A stretch of 64,000 nt of DNA from an uncultured Roseobacter sp. (GTDB lineage: Bacteria > Pseudomonadota > Alphaproteobacteria > Rhodobacterales > Rhodobacteraceae): assembly GCA_947501635.1 (NCBI GenBank), contig CANMWT010000003.1:62001-126000 (forward strand), in the 5' to 3' direction. The translations under genes were made by a program, and so were the position numbers. Numbering within the stretch: the first letter of the stretch is position 1; every line of letters begins with the position of its first letter. Below are positions 17,121-27,854 of the stretch, in pieces. Below the pieces are notes generated by a model. It was not told where the DNA came from. It made no database searches and saw only the letters and a program-made list of their open reading frames with translations.

Positions 17121-18545
17121 TCATCTGACAGCGTCCAGTTTGGTTGGGTCAAAACTGTCCTTTGGGCTCAGAGTTACGCTGTCTTTTGACATTTTCACTT
17201 CGACGCCTGCTTCCAAAAGCTGCGCTTTGAGTTGATCCACTCGATCGAAGTTTTTTGTCTCCATCGCTTTGACCCGTGTTTCATGCAACAACACCTCCAA
17301 ATCCTTCAGAATTTTCCTATTTGTAAATTCGTCCAGGTGAGGTTCTAACGCCCATCCGCCCATGTTTGAGCTATCTTCCAAAAGGCCTAGAAATTGAGCC
17401 GATGCGAGAAAAATGGAAACTTCTTTCGGTGGTACGTCCATGCGTTGTTTTTGTTCGATTTCCTTCGCGAAGCGATGAAGCACCGCTATTGCACCTGAAG
17501 TATTCAGATCTTCGCTGAGTGCGGCGATGATCTCGGAGGCCGGGTTCGCTGCCGGCTCAACCGCATTGGTCAGCTTGCGCCACTTCCGCAGCGTCTTTTC
17601 CGCTTCTTCGCGCTTCTTTTCGGTCCAGTCCATTGGTTTGCGGTAATGCGTGCTCAGCATCACAAAACGGATGACTTCGCCCGGTACACCTTCGTCCAGC
17701 AGATCGCGCACGGTAAAGAAGTTGCCCAGCGACTTGGACATCTTCCTGCCTTCGACTTGCAGCATCTCGTTGTGTAGCCAGACGTTGGCAAAAGCGTGGC
17801 CTGCGCATTTGCTTTGGGCGATCTCGTTTTCATGGTGGGGGAACATCAGATCATTGCCGCCGCCGTGGATGTCAAAGGCCGCGCCCAGCAGGTCATGCGC
17901 CATGGCCGAGCATTCGATATGCCAGCCAGGACGCCCCCTGCCCCACGGGCTGTCCCAACCGGGAGTTTCAGCGTCCGAGGGTTTCCACAGCACGAAGTCC
18001 ATCGGGTCTTCTTTGAAGGGGGCCACTTCGACCCGCGCGCCGGCGATCATGTCATCGACCGAGCGGCCCGACAGCTTGCCGTAGTCCTTGTAGGATCGCA
18101 CACGGAACAACACATGCCCTGCCTTGGCATAGGCATGGCCCTTGGAGACAAGGTCTTCGATCATCGCCACCATCTGTGCAATGTAATGCGTCGCACGTGG
18201 CATGGCGTTCGGTTCAAGTGCGCCGACCGCGGCCATATCGTCCAGAAACCACTGTGTGGTTTCGGCAGTGATCTCACCGATGCTGCGGCCGCTTTCAGCC
18301 GCGCGTGCGTTGATCTTGTCGTCCACATCCGTGAAGTTGCGCACATAGGTGACGTGATCGGCGCCATAGACATGACGCAGCAACCGGTAAAGCACGTCAA
18401 ACACGATGACCGGCCGTGCATTCCCCAGATGCGCGCGGTCGTACACCGTCGGCCCGCAGACGTACATCCGCACGTTGTCCGGATCGATTGGCACGAGCAC
18501 CTCTTTGCGGCGCGTTCTGGTATTGTAAAGCGTGAGTTTTGTCAT
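17121..18545 (-). CDS. cysS: Cysteinyl-tRNA synthetase
   Basis: Class I synthetase of 474 residues. The HIGH region is [19 protein letters not shown], with the zinc-binding Cys in CGPTVY; later zinc ligands are GWHIECSAM and HHENEIAQ, and KMSKS appears as [10 protein letters not shown]. The ATG at 18545 (MTKLTLYNT) is the conserved start. The final third (17121 to about 17550) is distinctly lower in GC than the rest of the gene, roughly 40-50% against about 60%, while the frame stays intact, suggesting replacement of the DALR-domain end by recombination. It is divergent from the aminotransferase gene. Confidence 0.96.
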   Translation of the reverse strand: MTKLTLYNTRTRRKEVLVPIDPDNVRMYVCGPTVYDRAHLGNARPVIVFDVLYRLLRHVYGADHVTYVRNFTDVDDKINARAAESGRSIGEITAETTQWFLDDMAAVGALEPNAMPRATHYIAQMVAMIEDLVSKGHAYAKAGHVLFRVRSYKDYGKLSGRSVDDMIAGARVEVAPFKEDPMDFVLWKPSDAETPGWDSPWGRGRPGWHIECSAMAHDLLGAAFDIHGGGNDLMFPHHENEIAQSKCAGHAFANVWLHNEMLQVEGRKMSKSLGNFFTVRDLLDEGVPGEVIRFVMLSTHYRKPMDWTEKKREEAEKTLRKWRKLTNAVEPAANPASEIIAALSEDLNTSGAIAVLHRFAKEIEQKQRMDVPPKEVSIFLASAQFLGLLEDSSNMGGWALEPHLDEFTNRKILKDLEVLLHETRVKAMETKNFDRVDQLKAQLLEAGVEVKMSKDSVTLSPKDSFDPTKLDAVR

Positions 18546-18772
18546 CGCGTGGCGTCCTTGGTGCGGGCTCAGGCGCGGGCATAACAATCTTGTTCGAAGA
18601 TGAAAACGACCTATTGCCGCCCGCAGATGGGGTTCAGCAAATAATACAGCAAATAGGCGATATACGGGTCATGCCCCTGTGGTAGCCGCAGCGGGTGCCT
18701 GCGGTCAAGCCTGATTGACGAATCGTGCGGCCTCTGCGTCCTTGCGGTCAGGATCAACGGAAGGACAGGCAC

Positions 18773-19984
18773 GTGAAGCTTTCAAATCGCATTACCGGAT
18801 TGACCGGCGGTGGATCGGACGGCTGGGACGTTTTTACAAAGGCGCGCGAGATGATTGCCGCTGGTGAGGATGTCACTGAACTGACCATCGGAGAGCATGA
18901 TATCCGCACGGCAGCACCGATCCTGCAGCAGATGCACCAAAGCGCCCTTGGCGGGCACACTGGCTATGCCGCTGTGCCGGGAACCCGCGCGCTGCGTCAG
19001 ACGGTGGCGGCGCGGGTCGCTGCGCGCACCGGTGTGCCCACGGGCCCCGAGAATGTTCTCATCACACCGGGCGGGCAAGCCGCCTTGTTCGCGGCACATA
19101 TCGCGGCCTGCGATCCGGGTGACACGGCGCTTTACATCGACCCTTATTACGCCACCTATCCCGGCACGCTGCGCGGCGCGGGCGCCCGACCGAAGGCAAT
19201 CGCGGCGCGGGCAGAAAACGCGTTCCAGCCACGTGCCGCGGACATCGCCGCGCAGGCGCGCGGGGCGGCATCCCTGCTTATCAACACGCCCAATAATCCC
19301 ACAGGCGTCGTCTACGGGCAGCAGACCCTGTCAGAGATCGCCGCGCTGTGCTGTGCCGAAGACATGTGGCTGATCTCGGACGAAGTCTACGACACGCAGG
19401 TCTGGGACGGCACTCATCTGAGCCCGCGCTCCCTGCCCGACATGGCAGAGCGCACATTGGTCGTCGGCTCCATGTCCAAATCACACGCCATGACCGGATC
19501 TCGCTGTGGCTGGATCATCGGCCCCGCGGCAGCGATCCGGCATCTGACCAATCTGGCCACCCATACGACCTACGGGGTGCCGGGCTTCATACAGGATGCC
19601 AGCACCTTTGCCCTGCAGCAGGGTGCGGCTTTCGAAGCTGAGATCGCGGCCCCCTTTCTGCGGCGCCGGGCGCTGGCGCAAAAGGTGATCGCCGCGCAGA
19701 ACATCGTGGGGTTGGTGCCCGCGCAGGGCGCGATGTATCTGATGCTCGACATTCGCGCGACCGGCATGACCGGCGAGGCTTTTGCCTTTGATCTGCTGGC
19801 CACGCACCACATTGCCGTGATGCCCGGCGAGAGCTTTGGTCAGGCGGCGGCAGGGCATCTGAGGATCGCAATGACCGTGGCGGACGACGCCTTTGAAGCC
19901 GCGCTGAAAACCACGCTGGAGCATGCCGCGCGACGGGCCGGCGAACACGCGGGCCATCAACCGCGCGGCCACGCCCTGCCCTAA
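18773..19984 (+). CDS. PLP-dependent aminotransferase (class I/II)
   Basis: Fold-type I aminotransferase of about 403 residues. Landmarks are the TPGGQAALF cofactor loop, LLINTPNNPTGVVY with the substrate Asn, SDEVYD with the ring-stacking Asp-x-x-Tyr, and the PLP Lys in GSMSKSHAMTGSRCGW. I choose the GTG at 18773 since AAGGA stands eight bases before it. It precedes the MttB-family gene by 210 bases on the same strand, and could act in the same amine-related pathway, though this is inference. The substrate is unknown. Confidence 0.9.
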   Translation: MKLSNRITGLTGGGSDGWDVFTKAREMIAAGEDVTELTIGEHDIRTAAPILQQMHQSALGGHTGYAAVPGTRALRQTVAARVAARTGVPTGPENVLITPGGQAALFAAHIAACDPGDTALYIDPYYATYPGTLRGAGARPKAIAARAENAFQPRAADIAAQARGAASLLINTPNNPTGVVYGQQTLSEIAALCCAEDMWLISDEVYDTQVWDGTHLSPRSLPDMAERTLVVGSMSKSHAMTGSRCGWIIGPAAAIRHLTNLATHTTYGVPGFIQDASTFALQQGAAFEAEIAAPFLRRRALAQKVIAAQNIVGLVPAQGAMYLMLDIRATGMTGEAFAFDLLATHHIAVMPGESFGQAAAGHLRIAMTVADDAFEAALKTTLEHAARRAGEHAGHQPRGHALP

Positions 19985-20194
19985 AAGCCCAAAAGCGACC
20001 ACGGGTCGCAAACAGGACAGACGTGGCAGTCGACCCGACCGAGGCTGGTAGAAGTCTCGGGAGGGCGCATGGTTGCAGACCGTATCAAGATCACGCTTGT
20101 GTCACGCACCATCGGCGCGGATCGTGGTCGCGCGGCGCGCGGACGCCCCTGAGAGTGGCTCACCCTTCAAACGCTACTCTTACAGGACCCTGAT

Positions 20195-21733
20195 ATGAAC
20201 CAAAGAATACAATCCCGCGCTGGTGGCCGCTCTGCCCGACGTGCAGCCCGCGCCGCACCGCTTGCCGATCATCTGCGCCCGATCCGTCCGGGTCTGGAGG
20301 GCGGGCGGTATGCGCCCATGACCCCGGCGGAACTTGACCGTATCCACAATGCAGCCCTTGAAGCGCTGGAAACCATCGGCCTTGTGGATGCGCCTGACAG
20401 CGGTATCGCCTATCTGACAAAAGCCGGTGCCGTGCTGGGAGACGACGGGCGTATCCGCTTTCCCCGCGCGCTGGTGGAGGATGCAATTGCCAAGGCCAAC
20501 CGGTCGATTACCCTGCATGCACGCGACCCGCGCCACGATCTGGATTTGTCCGGCACCAAGGTCCACTACGGGACGGCAGGCGCCGCCGTGCATCTGGTAG
20601 AGCCGGACGGCCGCAACTACCGCGAAAGCACCCTGCAGGACCTGCACGATGCAGCGCGTATCAGCAATGTGCTCGACAATCTGCACTTTCTGCAACGCCC
20701 CATGGTGGCGCGCGACATTGAAGACAACCGCGACATGGACCTCAACACGGTCTATGCAACAACCAGCGGCACGACCAAGCATATTGGCACTTCTTTTTAC
20801 GACCCCGCGCATGTCGCCCCGGCCATCGAAATGCTGCACATGATCGCGGGGGGCGAGGACAAGTGGCGCGCGCGCCCTTTCATGAGCAATTCCAACTGCT
20901 TTGTCGTCCCGCCGATGAAGTTTGCCACCGAATCCTGTCAGGTCATGGAAGAGTGCATCAAATACGGCATGCCGGTGCTGTTGCTCTCTGCCGGGATGGC
21001 CGGTGCCACGGCCCCCTCGACGGTCGCAGGTGCGATCGTGCAGGCCACGGCAGAGTGTCTTGCCGGTCTGGTGTATGTTCAGGCGGTCAAACCCGGGCAT
21101 CCCGCGATTTTCGGCACATGGCCCTTTGGTCTTGACCTGCGCACAGGTGCCATGACCGGCGGATCGGGTGAACAGGCCTTGCTGACGGCGGGATGCGCGC
21201 AGATGCACCGCTATTACGACCTGCCTGGCGGGGCGGCGGCGGGGATCGCCGACAGCAAACTGCCGGACATGCAGGCGGGTTGGGAACAAATGTGTTCGAA
21301 CGTGATGGCGGGGCTTGCGGGGCTGAATATGGTCTATGAAGCGGCAGGCATGCACGCCTCGCTGCTGGGCTTTTGCCACGAATCCCTCATTCTGGGTGAT
21401 GATCTGATCGGACAGGCGTTGCGCTGTGTCCGCGGCATCGAGGTCAATGACGAAACACTGGCGCTGGATCAGATGCGGTCGGTCTGTATGGGCGGGCCCG
21501 GCCACTATCTGGGCACCGAACAGACGTTGGGCCGCATGCAGGCGGATCATGTCTATCCCAGCCTGGGAGACAGGACCTCGCCCAAGGAATGGGTGGAAAA
21601 CGACAAACCCGACCTGATTGCAAAAGCGACAGCGCGCAAGGAGGAGCTCCTGTCACAGCGCTCTGAAGCGCGGTTCGATCCGGCTCTCGATGCCGAGATC
21701 CGCAAAAGGTTCAGGATTTACCTGCCCGCGTAA
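20195..21733 (+). CDS. MttB-family methyltransferase lacking pyrrolysine
   Basis: Homologue of trimethylamine:corrinoid methyltransferase, 512 residues. It carries the family regions VHYGTAGAAVHLVEPDGR, HIGTSFYDPAHVAPAI, and AGMAGATAPSTVAGAIVQ. The frame has no internal amber codon, so it belongs to the large non-pyrrolysine branch, some members of which demethylate quaternary amines such as glycine betaine. The N-terminus is Arg/Ala-rich. There is no corrinoid protein or reductive activase gene next to it, which leaves the methyl acceptor open. A hairpin terminator follows at 21752-21777. Confidence 0.88.
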   Translation: MNQRIQSRAGGRSARRAARAAPLADHLRPIRPGLEGGRYAPMTPAELDRIHNAALEALETIGLVDAPDSGIAYLTKAGAVLGDDGRIRFPRALVEDAIAKANRSITLHARDPRHDLDLSGTKVHYGTAGAAVHLVEPDGRNYRESTLQDLHDAARISNVLDNLHFLQRPMVARDIEDNRDMDLNTVYATTSGTTKHIGTSFYDPAHVAPAIEMLHMIAGGEDKWRARPFMSNSNCFVVPPMKFATESCQVMEECIKYGMPVLLLSAGMAGATAPSTVAGAIVQATAECLAGLVYVQAVKPGHPAIFGTWPFGLDLRTGAMTGGSGEQALLTAGCAQMHRYYDLPGGAAAGIADSKLPDMQAGWEQMCSNVMAGLAGLNMVYEAAGMHASLLGFCHESLILGDDLIGQALRCVRGIEVNDETLALDQMRSVCMGGPGHYLGTEQTLGRMQADHVYPSLGDRTSPKEWVENDKPDLIAKATARKEELLSQRSEARFDPALDAEIRKRFRIYLPA

Positions 21734-21751
21734 CTTATTGCTTTGCAAAAG

Positions 21752-21777
21752 CTTCCCCGACTGCGAAGCCGGGGAAG
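21752..21777. terminator. Hairpin between the MttB-family and EF-hand genes
   Basis: CTTCCCCG (21752-21759) pairs with CGGGGAAG (21770-21777) around a 10-base loop. It lies between two converging genes and could serve both. Confidence 0.65.
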
Positions 21778-21796
21778 TCAGGGCAAGTCCGGGCGC

Positions 21797-22030
21797 TTAG
21801 GCGGGCATCAGCCCCGCGTCCTGTGCGGCCTGCACTTCGGCGGCATCCAGAGCGCCATCCGCGTTGAGGTCCATCGCGTTAAAGCTCTCAGCAGTGATAT
21901 CCGGCATCACAGCCTGCACTTCATCGATGGTCAGCACGCCGTCGCCATTGGCATCCGCCGCCGTGGCGGCAGAGACCGCACCAGCCAGCCCGAGGCTGAG
22001 AAGGATCGTTGCAATTGATGATCTGGTCAT
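21797..22030 (-). CDS. Small exported EF-hand protein
   Basis: A 77-residue protein with an N-terminal signal peptide (about residues 1-23) and two EF-hand calcium loops, DANGDGVLTIDE and DLNADGALDAAE, each with the expected D-x-D/N-x-D-G spacing and terminal Glu. It probably binds calcium in the periplasm. Its target is unknown. The 300-base gap upstream (22031-22330) holds only the hairpin at 22278-22316. Confidence 0.85.
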   Translation of the reverse strand: MTRSSIATILLSLGLAGAVSAATAADANGDGVLTIDEVQAVMPDITAESFNAMDLNADGALDAAEVQAAQDAGLMPA

Positions 22031-22277
22031 GTCTGTTCACTCCCGTTTTATCTGCGGAACCACTCCGCGTCACCGGGATGGCACAAGGCAGGCGCGCCGG
22101 CATCGGGACAGGGTAAACAACCCCAAAACCGGCAGGGGTTTGCAAATCTGGCCCATCGCGCACGGTGAGTCTTCGCCGGGCAAAATTCCGCCAAGGGTGT
22201 TTTCGGCAATCCTTGACCGATGAAGGTGCTTCACAGGCACGATACCGCCACCGCGCAGAAGGCAGCTTGGTTTCGCA

Positions 22278-22316
22278 CCGCACCGCCGGACACGGCGTGG
22301 TCCTCCGGCGGTGCGG
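22278..22316. terminator. Strong terminator hairpin downstream of the YHS gene
   Basis: A perfect 13-bp stem (CCGCACCGCCGGA at 22278-22290, reverse complement at 22304-22316) with a 13-base loop. A CCTTTTC tract follows on the plus side. It sits just past the YHS-protein stop on the minus strand. Confidence 0.75.
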
Positions 22317-22330
22317 CCTTTTCGGGGTCT

Positions 22331-22765
22331 TTAGAACGGATGGATGCGCGGCCAGTTTTCATTGCCCGCCGTGATATACGTGGGGATATCCTCCTGCCAC
22401 AGTGTCTGCGCGCGCGGATGCACCTGAACGTAAAGTGTACCCTCTACCACCTGCCAGACGTTCGGATCTCCGGGGGCCTTGTAGCCCTGGCTTGCCGCCC
22501 AGGAGCAATACCCGTCATAAGCCGGTGCAAAGGCCGCGGGGTCCGCTTTGAACTTGTCGCGGTTCTCTTCGTTGGTGAAATACCAGATCGCACCGTTGTA
22601 GAAATGGTTGAAGCGGGCCTCGCCCTGCGCAGGTGTGCCGTCATGATAGGAAACGGTATCATACCCCCCGATGGCGACCGCCAGCTGATTGCCGGCACCA
22701 GCTGTTTGTGCGGCCAGTGCAAAGCCTGCCGCCAAACCAAGCGCGAGAAGTGTCTTCTTGAACAT
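22331..22765 (-). CDS. Exported YHS-domain protein
   Basis: A 144-residue protein with a signal peptide (residues 1 to about 22, MFKKTLLALGLAAGFALAA) and a YHS domain: VAIGGYDTVSYHDGTPAQG, then FNGAIWYF-like NGAIWYFTNEENRDKF and DPAAFAPAYDGYCSWA. YHS domains are thought to bind metal; exported forms are common in marine Rhodobacterales. GGAGG lies eight bases before the ATG. The C-terminal half ends with WQEDIPTYITAGNENWPRI, also a recurrent feature. Function is not established. Confidence 0.87.
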   Translation of the reverse strand: MFKKTLLALGLAAGFALAAQTAGAGNQLAVAIGGYDTVSYHDGTPAQGEARFNHFYNGAIWYFTNEENRDKFKADPAAFAPAYDGYCSWAASQGYKAPGDPNVWQVVEGTLYVQVHPRAQTLWQEDIPTYITAGNENWPRIHPF

Positions 22766-23087
22766 ATCGTCCTCCAATTGAGTTGCGTCCCGAGGATGAG
22801 ACACCCTTGAGGTACGCAAGACCGGGATCACTTGCACTTAACGTCTGCGCCAAAAAGCAGAGCGGATTTCTCGCGCGTAGTTTATCGGTGCGTGAGGCGC
22901 TCTGACCTGCGCCGCAAGCCTCCGCCAAGCAATGTGATAGCAAACGAAAGGCGACTGCTCGCACAGCACCATTGCCCTGAAGCGTATACCTGTTGCAGAC
23001 TTGGCCAAAGAGACGGGGCGTTTGGTCATCGCGATACTGCGCGCGAAAAGGTTCGAGATGCCGCCGCCCCCTTGGAAGGAGTGCGTC

Positions 23088-23906
23088 ATGCCATCTGAAA
23101 CCGAAGGCTCCACACCACCAGGCACCTTGCAGCCACGGCAGGCTGCAACGCTTGAGGTCAACACAGTCACAGCCGATGACGTCAAAGCGTCTTTAAAAGC
23201 TGGTTTTGCCGACTTTCTGGCCCATCCGTTCATGAGCGGCTTTTTCGGGTTGTTCTATGCGGTTTTCGGCATCCTGTTCGTCTGGATACTGGTATGGCTG
23301 GAAAAGATATGGATGATCATCCCCGCCGTCATAGGCTTTCCGCTGGTCGCCCCCTTTGCAGCGGCCGGACTTTACGAAATGTCCCGAAGGATGGAAAAGA
23401 ACGAAAGTTTTGGATGGTCGGACATCCTTACCGTCATGGCCAGCCAGAGCAAACGGGAAATGGGCTGGATGGCCTTTGTCACCCTGTTCGTTTTCTGGGT
23501 ATGGGTCTATCAGGTGCGGCTGTGGCTCGCGCTCCTCTTACAGCATGCGTCTTTTTCGGATTTCAGTGGCTTCGTAAACATTGTGTTCTTCACGCCGGAG
23601 GGCTGGGCCTTTCTGGCCATAGGGACCGGCGTCGGCGCTTTTCTGTCAGCTGTTTTGTTTTCACTGACCGTAGTCGCCATGCCGCTGCTGCTGGACAGGG
23701 AAATGAATTTCGTCACGGCGATGCTGACATCTTTACGTTTGGTCGCTGAAAACCCCGTTGTCATGTTGGGCTGGGCGGCAATCATCTCAGTGACAATGCT
23801 GTTGTCCCTTGTCCCCGCCTTTCTTGGGCTGATCTTCACCTTGCCGATCCTCGGACACACCACCTGGCATCTTTATCAGCGGGCCGTGCCCCGGGCGGAA
23901 GAGTGA
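23088..23906 (+). CDS. DUF2189-type integral membrane protein
   Basis: A 272-residue membrane protein with about six hydrophobic segments. VTADDVKASLKAGFADFLAHP near the N-terminus and the segment GFPLVAPFAAAGLYEMSRRME are characteristic of DUF2189 proteins. The ATG at 23088 has GGAAGGAG upstream, making it clearly better than the frame's earlier codons. The function of the family is unknown. The 320-base stretch between the YHS start and this gene (22766-23087) shows no recognisable element beyond the two opposing starts. A terminator hairpin follows at 23983-24002. Confidence 0.88.
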   Translation: MPSETEGSTPPGTLQPRQAATLEVNTVTADDVKASLKAGFADFLAHPFMSGFFGLFYAVFGILFVWILVWLEKIWMIIPAVIGFPLVAPFAAAGLYEMSRRMEKNESFGWSDILTVMASQSKREMGWMAFVTLFVFWVWVYQVRLWLALLLQHASFSDFSGFVNIVFFTPEGWAFLAIGTGVGAFLSAVLFSLTVVAMPLLLDREMNFVTAMLTSLRLVAENPVVMLGWAAIISVTMLLSLVPAFLGLIFTLPILGHTTWHLYQRAVPRAEE

Positions 23907-23982
23907 CCACCGTAGCCACTATGCAGGCTGACCGAATGTGCAAGCGATGATCGGGTATGCCCCAAGATAGTGACAAAGAAAA

Positions 23983-24002
23983 AAGGGGGCCGAAGCCCCC
24001 TT
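23983..24002. terminator. Hairpin terminator between DUF2189 gene and nrdJ
   Basis: AAGGGGGC (23983-23990), tetraloop CGAA, GCCCCCTT (23995-24002), with an A-run before and Ts after. It can act in either direction between the converging genes. The remaining 198 bases to nrdJ show nothing clear. Confidence 0.8.
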
Positions 24003-24200
24003 GATAAGTTTCGCCGTTCAGGCTCAATTTGTTAACCGCTCGGTATTTTTCTGCCTGCGGCCTGAACGTCGTCTGGGGCGAACGCATCCGCCCCGGATGA
24101 AGGTGGGAAGGAACAATAGTCGCTCCCACCCTATTCGTCGGGGTGCGTCCGCTTGGGCACGGACTGCCACCCCTACGCGTCCCCCAGGGACGCGTTTGGT

Positions 24201-27200
24201 TTAGCTACACCCGGACGTTCCGCCGCAGGTGTTGCATTTCATGCAGGTGCCGTTGCGCACCAGCGTGTAGTTGCCGCATTCGCCGCAGGCTTCGCCCTCG
24301 TAGCCTTGCATCTTGGCCTTGGTGCGGGCGTCCATCTCGACGGTGCCGGTGGCGACTGCGGTTGTCGCCGTCATGGCAACCGCCACATTGCCCCCCTCAA
24401 CAGGCGCGATGTTGTCGAAAGAGACCACTTGCTCGGTCAGGTGTTGGCCGCCCTGAAGCACGACCAATTCCTGCGGCAGACGCTTGCGCAGATAGCCCGT
24501 CGAACTGATTTGTTTCAGCACTTCCAGCGACTTGGAGGCCGCAGTTTCACTGATTTCGGCGACGTTGCTGACGCCTTCGCTCTCGCCTGCGCCCAGATCA
24601 TCAAAGGTGTGTCCCTCGGGCTGAACATGCGCCAGATCGGTACGGTCCAGATAGCTGACGGCCAGTTCGCGGAAGACATAGTCAAGGATCGACGTTGCAT
24701 TCTTGATCGTCTCGTTGCCCTGTACCATGCCTGCCGGTTCGAACTTGGTGAAGGTGAAGGCGTCGACGAACTCCTCCAGCGGCACCCCGTACTGCAGACC
24801 GACCGACACCGCGATGGCAAAGTTGTTCATCATCGCACGGAAGCCTGCGCCCTCTTTGTGCATGTCGATGAAGATCTCGCCAAGGTTGCCGTCTTCATAC
24901 TCGCCGGTCCGCAGGTAGACCTTGTGGCCCCCGACGATCGCCTTTTGCGTATATCCCTTGCGACGCTGGGGCATCTTCTCGCGGTGCGATTTGACGATTT
25001 CCTTGATGATGACCTTCTCGACCACTTTCTCGGCCAGCACGGCGGCCTTTTCCTGCGGCGTGCCGCTCTCGAGTACTTCTGCTGCGTCTTCGTCGTCTTC
25101 CACCAGTGCCGCCGCAAGCGGCTGGCTCAGCTTTGAGCCGTCGCGGTAGAGCGCATTGGCCTTCACCCCCAGTGACCAAGACAGTTCGTAGGCCTTTTGG
25201 CAGTCTTCGATGGTGGCGTCATTGGGCATGTTGATCGTCTTGGAGATCGCACCCGAGATGAACGACTGGGCCGCGGCCATCATGTGGATGTGGCTGTCGA
25301 CGCTCAGGTAGCGCTTGCCCTTTTTGCCGCAGGGGTTGGCGCAGTCAAAGATCGGGTAATGCTCTTCTTTAAGGTGCGGTGCCCCTTCGAGGGTCATGGT
25401 GCCGCAGACATGGTCGTTGGCGGCCTCGATATCCTGCTTGGAGTAGCCCAGATGCTTGAGCAGGTCGAAGGTGGGATCGTTCAACTTTTCAGCCGGAATA
25501 CCCAAGACCTGCGTGCAGAATTCTTCGCCCAAGGTCCACTGGTTAAATACAAAGCGGATGTCGAAGGCCGAGGCCAGCGCCGCGTCAACTTTCGCCAGCT
25601 CGTTGGCACCGAACCCGTGGCCTGCCAGCGTGGTGTGGTTCACACCGGGCGCATTGCCGATGGTGCCGTGACCGACCGCATAAGCGACGATTTCTTCGAT
25701 ATCGGCCGAGCCGTACCCCAGCTTTTCCAAAGCGGCCGGTACGGATTGGTTGATAATCTTGAAATAGCCGCCCCCCGCAAGCTTCTTGAACTTGACCAGT
25801 GCGAAATCAGGCTCGATCCCGGTGGTGTCGCAGTCCATGACAAGACCGATGGTACCGGTGGGCGCGATCACGGTGGATTGCGCATTGCGGTAACCGTGCT
25901 TTTCACCCAGCTCCAGCGCCTGATCCCAAGAGCCGCGGGCCACTTCGATGAGGCGCGCGTCAGGGCAGGATTTGTAGTCGAGCGGCACGGGTGCCACGGC
26001 CAGCTTTTCATAGCCACCCACCTTGCCGTAAGCGGCCTGACGGTGGTTGCGGATGACGCGCAGCATATGGTCTGCGTTCTTGGTGTAACCGGGGAACGGC
26101 CCGAGCTCGCCGGCCATTTCTGCCGATGTGGCATAGGCGACACCTGTCATGATCGCTGTCAGCGCACCGCACAGCGCGCGGCCCTCGGGGCTGTCATAGC
26201 TGTAGCCCATGTTCATCAGCAGCCCGCCGATATTGGCATAGCCCAGACCAAGGGTGCGGAAGTCGTAAGACCGCTGTGCGATCTCTTTGGACGGGAACTG
26301 CGCCATCATCACAGAGATTTCCAGTGTGACAGTCCACAGACGGGAGGCGTGCATGTAGTCCTCAACCTGAAACTCGCCATCCTTGAGGAAGGTCAGCAGG
26401 TTCATAGACGCGAGGTTACAAGCCGTATCGTCGAGGAACATATACTCAGAACACGGGTTGGAGCCGCGGATCTCGCCATCCTCAGGGCACGTATGCCAAT
26501 CGTTGACCGTGTCGTGATACTGGATGCCCGGATCGGCGCAGGCCCAGGCCGCGTGGCCGACTTTTTCCCACAAATCCCGCGCCTTGACGGTCTTGGTGAC
26601 TTCGCCGTTTACGCGGTTGATCAATTCCCAGTCCGCGTCTTTTTCAACGGCAGTCAGGAAGGCGTTTGTCACGCGGATGGAGTTGTTTGAGTTCTGACCG
26701 GAGACGGAGTTATAGGCCTCAGAGTCCCAGTCGGTGTCGTAGGTCGGGAATTCAATCGCGGTGTGGCCCTGCTTGGCGTAGTCGAGCACGCGCTTGACGT
26801 ATGTCTCGGGGATCGCGACCTTTTTGGCTTCGCGGATGGCCTGCTTGAGCGCATCATTCTTGGCCGGGTCATAGGCATCTGCCTCGGCACCGTCCCATAT
26901 CTTGATCGCCTCGAAAAGACCGTTCAGTTTTTGCTCGTGCATTTTTGAGCCTGCGACGATGCTGGCTACTTTCTGCTCTTCGACGACCTTCCAGTTGATA
27001 AAGTCCTCGATATCGGGGTGGTCGGCGTCGACGATAACCATCTTGGCCGCGCGGCGCGTGGTGCCACCCGATTTGATAGCGCCGGCAGCACGGTCGCCAA
27101 TCTTCAGAAAGCCCATGAGGCCGGATGACTTGCCCCCGCCTGAGAGCCCTTCGCCCTCGCCGCGCAGCGAGGAGAAATTCGTACCGGTACCAGAGCCGTA

Positions 27201-27854
27201 TTTGAACAGCCGCGCCTCGCGAACCCAGAGGTCCATGATACCGCCTTCATTCACCAGATCGTCGGATACGGACTGGATGAAGCACGCATGCGGCTGCGGG
27301 TGCTCGTAGGAGGATTTCGACTTGGTCAGTTTGCCGGTTTTGTAGTCAACATAATGGTGTCCCTGCGCGGGTCCGTCGATACCGTATGCCCAGTGCAGGC
27401 CGGTGTTGAACCACTGCGGGCTGTTGGGGGCGGCGCGCTGGCTGGCGAGCATGTGACGCATTTCATCAAAGTAGGTTTTGGCGTCTTCCTCGGTCGAAAA
27501 ATAGCCGCCCTTCCAGCCCCAGTAGGCCCATGCGCCGGCAAGACGGTCGAAGACCTGTTTGGATGATGTTTCGCCACCCATCTCAGCACCTTCTGCCGGC
27601 ACCGAGCGCCAGAGAAACTCGGGCACGCCCTTTTCCTTGACCTTGCGTGTCTTGGAGGGGACACCTGCTTTGCGGAAATACTTTTGCGCGATGACATCGC
27701 TGGCCACCTGGCTCCAGGTCGAGGGCACCTCAACGGCGTCGAGACGGAACACAACAGTACCGTCAGGGTTACGGATTTCAGAAACGGTACTAATGAAATC
27801 CAGATCCGCGTAAGCGTCTTGACCGGCCGTCGTGAATTTACGTTCAATTTTCAT
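24201..27854 (-). CDS. nrdJ: Class II (adenosylcobalamin-dependent) ribonucleotide reductase
   Basis: Reduces ribonucleotides to deoxyribonucleotides with B12 as radical source, 1217 residues. The catalytic barrel contains [21 protein letters not shown] with the reactive Cys and surrounding motif, and [13 protein letters not shown]; the C-terminus carries a Cys-rich zinc-ribbon-like tail ([19 protein letters not shown]). The ATG at 27854 (MKIERKF) is the conserved start. It is a single gene, with a leader of over 150 bases and an NrdR-box-like palindrome upstream. This appears to be the window's only ribonucleotide reductase and it makes the cell B12-dependent for this step. Confidence 0.96.
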   Translation of the reverse strand: MKIERKFTTAGQDAYADLDFISTVSEIRNPDGTVVFRLDAVEVPSTWSQVASDVIAQKYFRKAGVPSKTRKVKEKGVPEFLWRSVPAEGAEMGGETSSKQVFDRLAGAWAYWGWKGGYFSTEEDAKTYFDEMRHMLASQRAAPNSPQWFNTGLHWAYGIDGPAQGHHYVDYKTGKLTKSKSSYEHPQPHACFIQSVSDDLVNEGGIMDLWVREARLFKYGSGTGTNFSSLRGEGEGLSGGGKSSGLMGFLKIGDRAAGAIKSGGTTRRAAKMVIVDADHPDIEDFINWKVVEEQKVASIVAGSKMHEQKLNGLFEAIKIWDGAEADAYDPAKNDALKQAIREAKKVAIPETYVKRVLDYAKQGHTAIEFPTYDTDWDSEAYNSVSGQNSNNSIRVTNAFLTAVEKDADWELINRVNGEVTKTVKARDLWEKVGHAAWACADPGIQYHDTVNDWHTCPEDGEIRGSNPCSEYMFLDDTACNLASMNLLTFLKDGEFQVEDYMHASRLWTVTLEISVMMAQFPSKEIAQRSYDFRTLGLGYANIGGLLMNMGYSYDSPEGRALCGALTAIMTGVAYATSAEMAGELGPFPGYTKNADHMLRVIRNHRQAAYGKVGGYEKLAVAPVPLDYKSCPDARLIEVARGSWDQALELGEKHGYRNAQSTVIAPTGTIGLVMDCDTTGIEPDFALVKFKKLAGGGYFKIINQSVPAALEKLGYGSADIEEIVAYAVGHGTIGNAPGVNHTTLAGHGFGANELAKVDAALASAFDIRFVFNQWTLGEEFCTQVLGIPAEKLNDPTFDLLKHLGYSKQDIEAANDHVCGTMTLEGAPHLKEEHYPIFDCANPCGKKGKRYLSVDSHIHMMAAAQSFISGAISKTINMPNDATIEDCQKAYELSWSLGVKANALYRDGSKLSQPLAAALVEDDEDAAEVLESGTPQEKAAVLAEKVVEKVIIKEIVKSHREKMPQRRKGYTQKAIVGGHKVYLRTGEYEDGNLGEIFIDMHKEGAGFRAMMNNFAIAVSVGLQYGVPLEEFVDAFTFTKFEPAGMVQGNETIKNATSILDYVFRELAVSYLDRTDLAHVQPEGHTFDDLGAGESEGVSNVAEISETAASKSLEVLKQISSTGYLRKRLPQELVVLQGGQHLTEQVVSFDNIAPVEGGNVAVAMTATTAVATGTVEMDARTKAKMQGYEGEACGECGNYTLVRNGTCMKCNTCGGTSGCS

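Noticed and set aside
16993-17235. 80-residue frame overlapping the 3' end of cysS on the opposite strand
   Set aside because: Lies antisense to the conserved C-terminus of cysS, and the low GC there creates spurious open frames.
20195-21733. Possible pyrrolysine codon in the MttB-family gene
   Set aside because: The frame is continuous to a normal stop with no internal TAG, and no pyl genes are visible.
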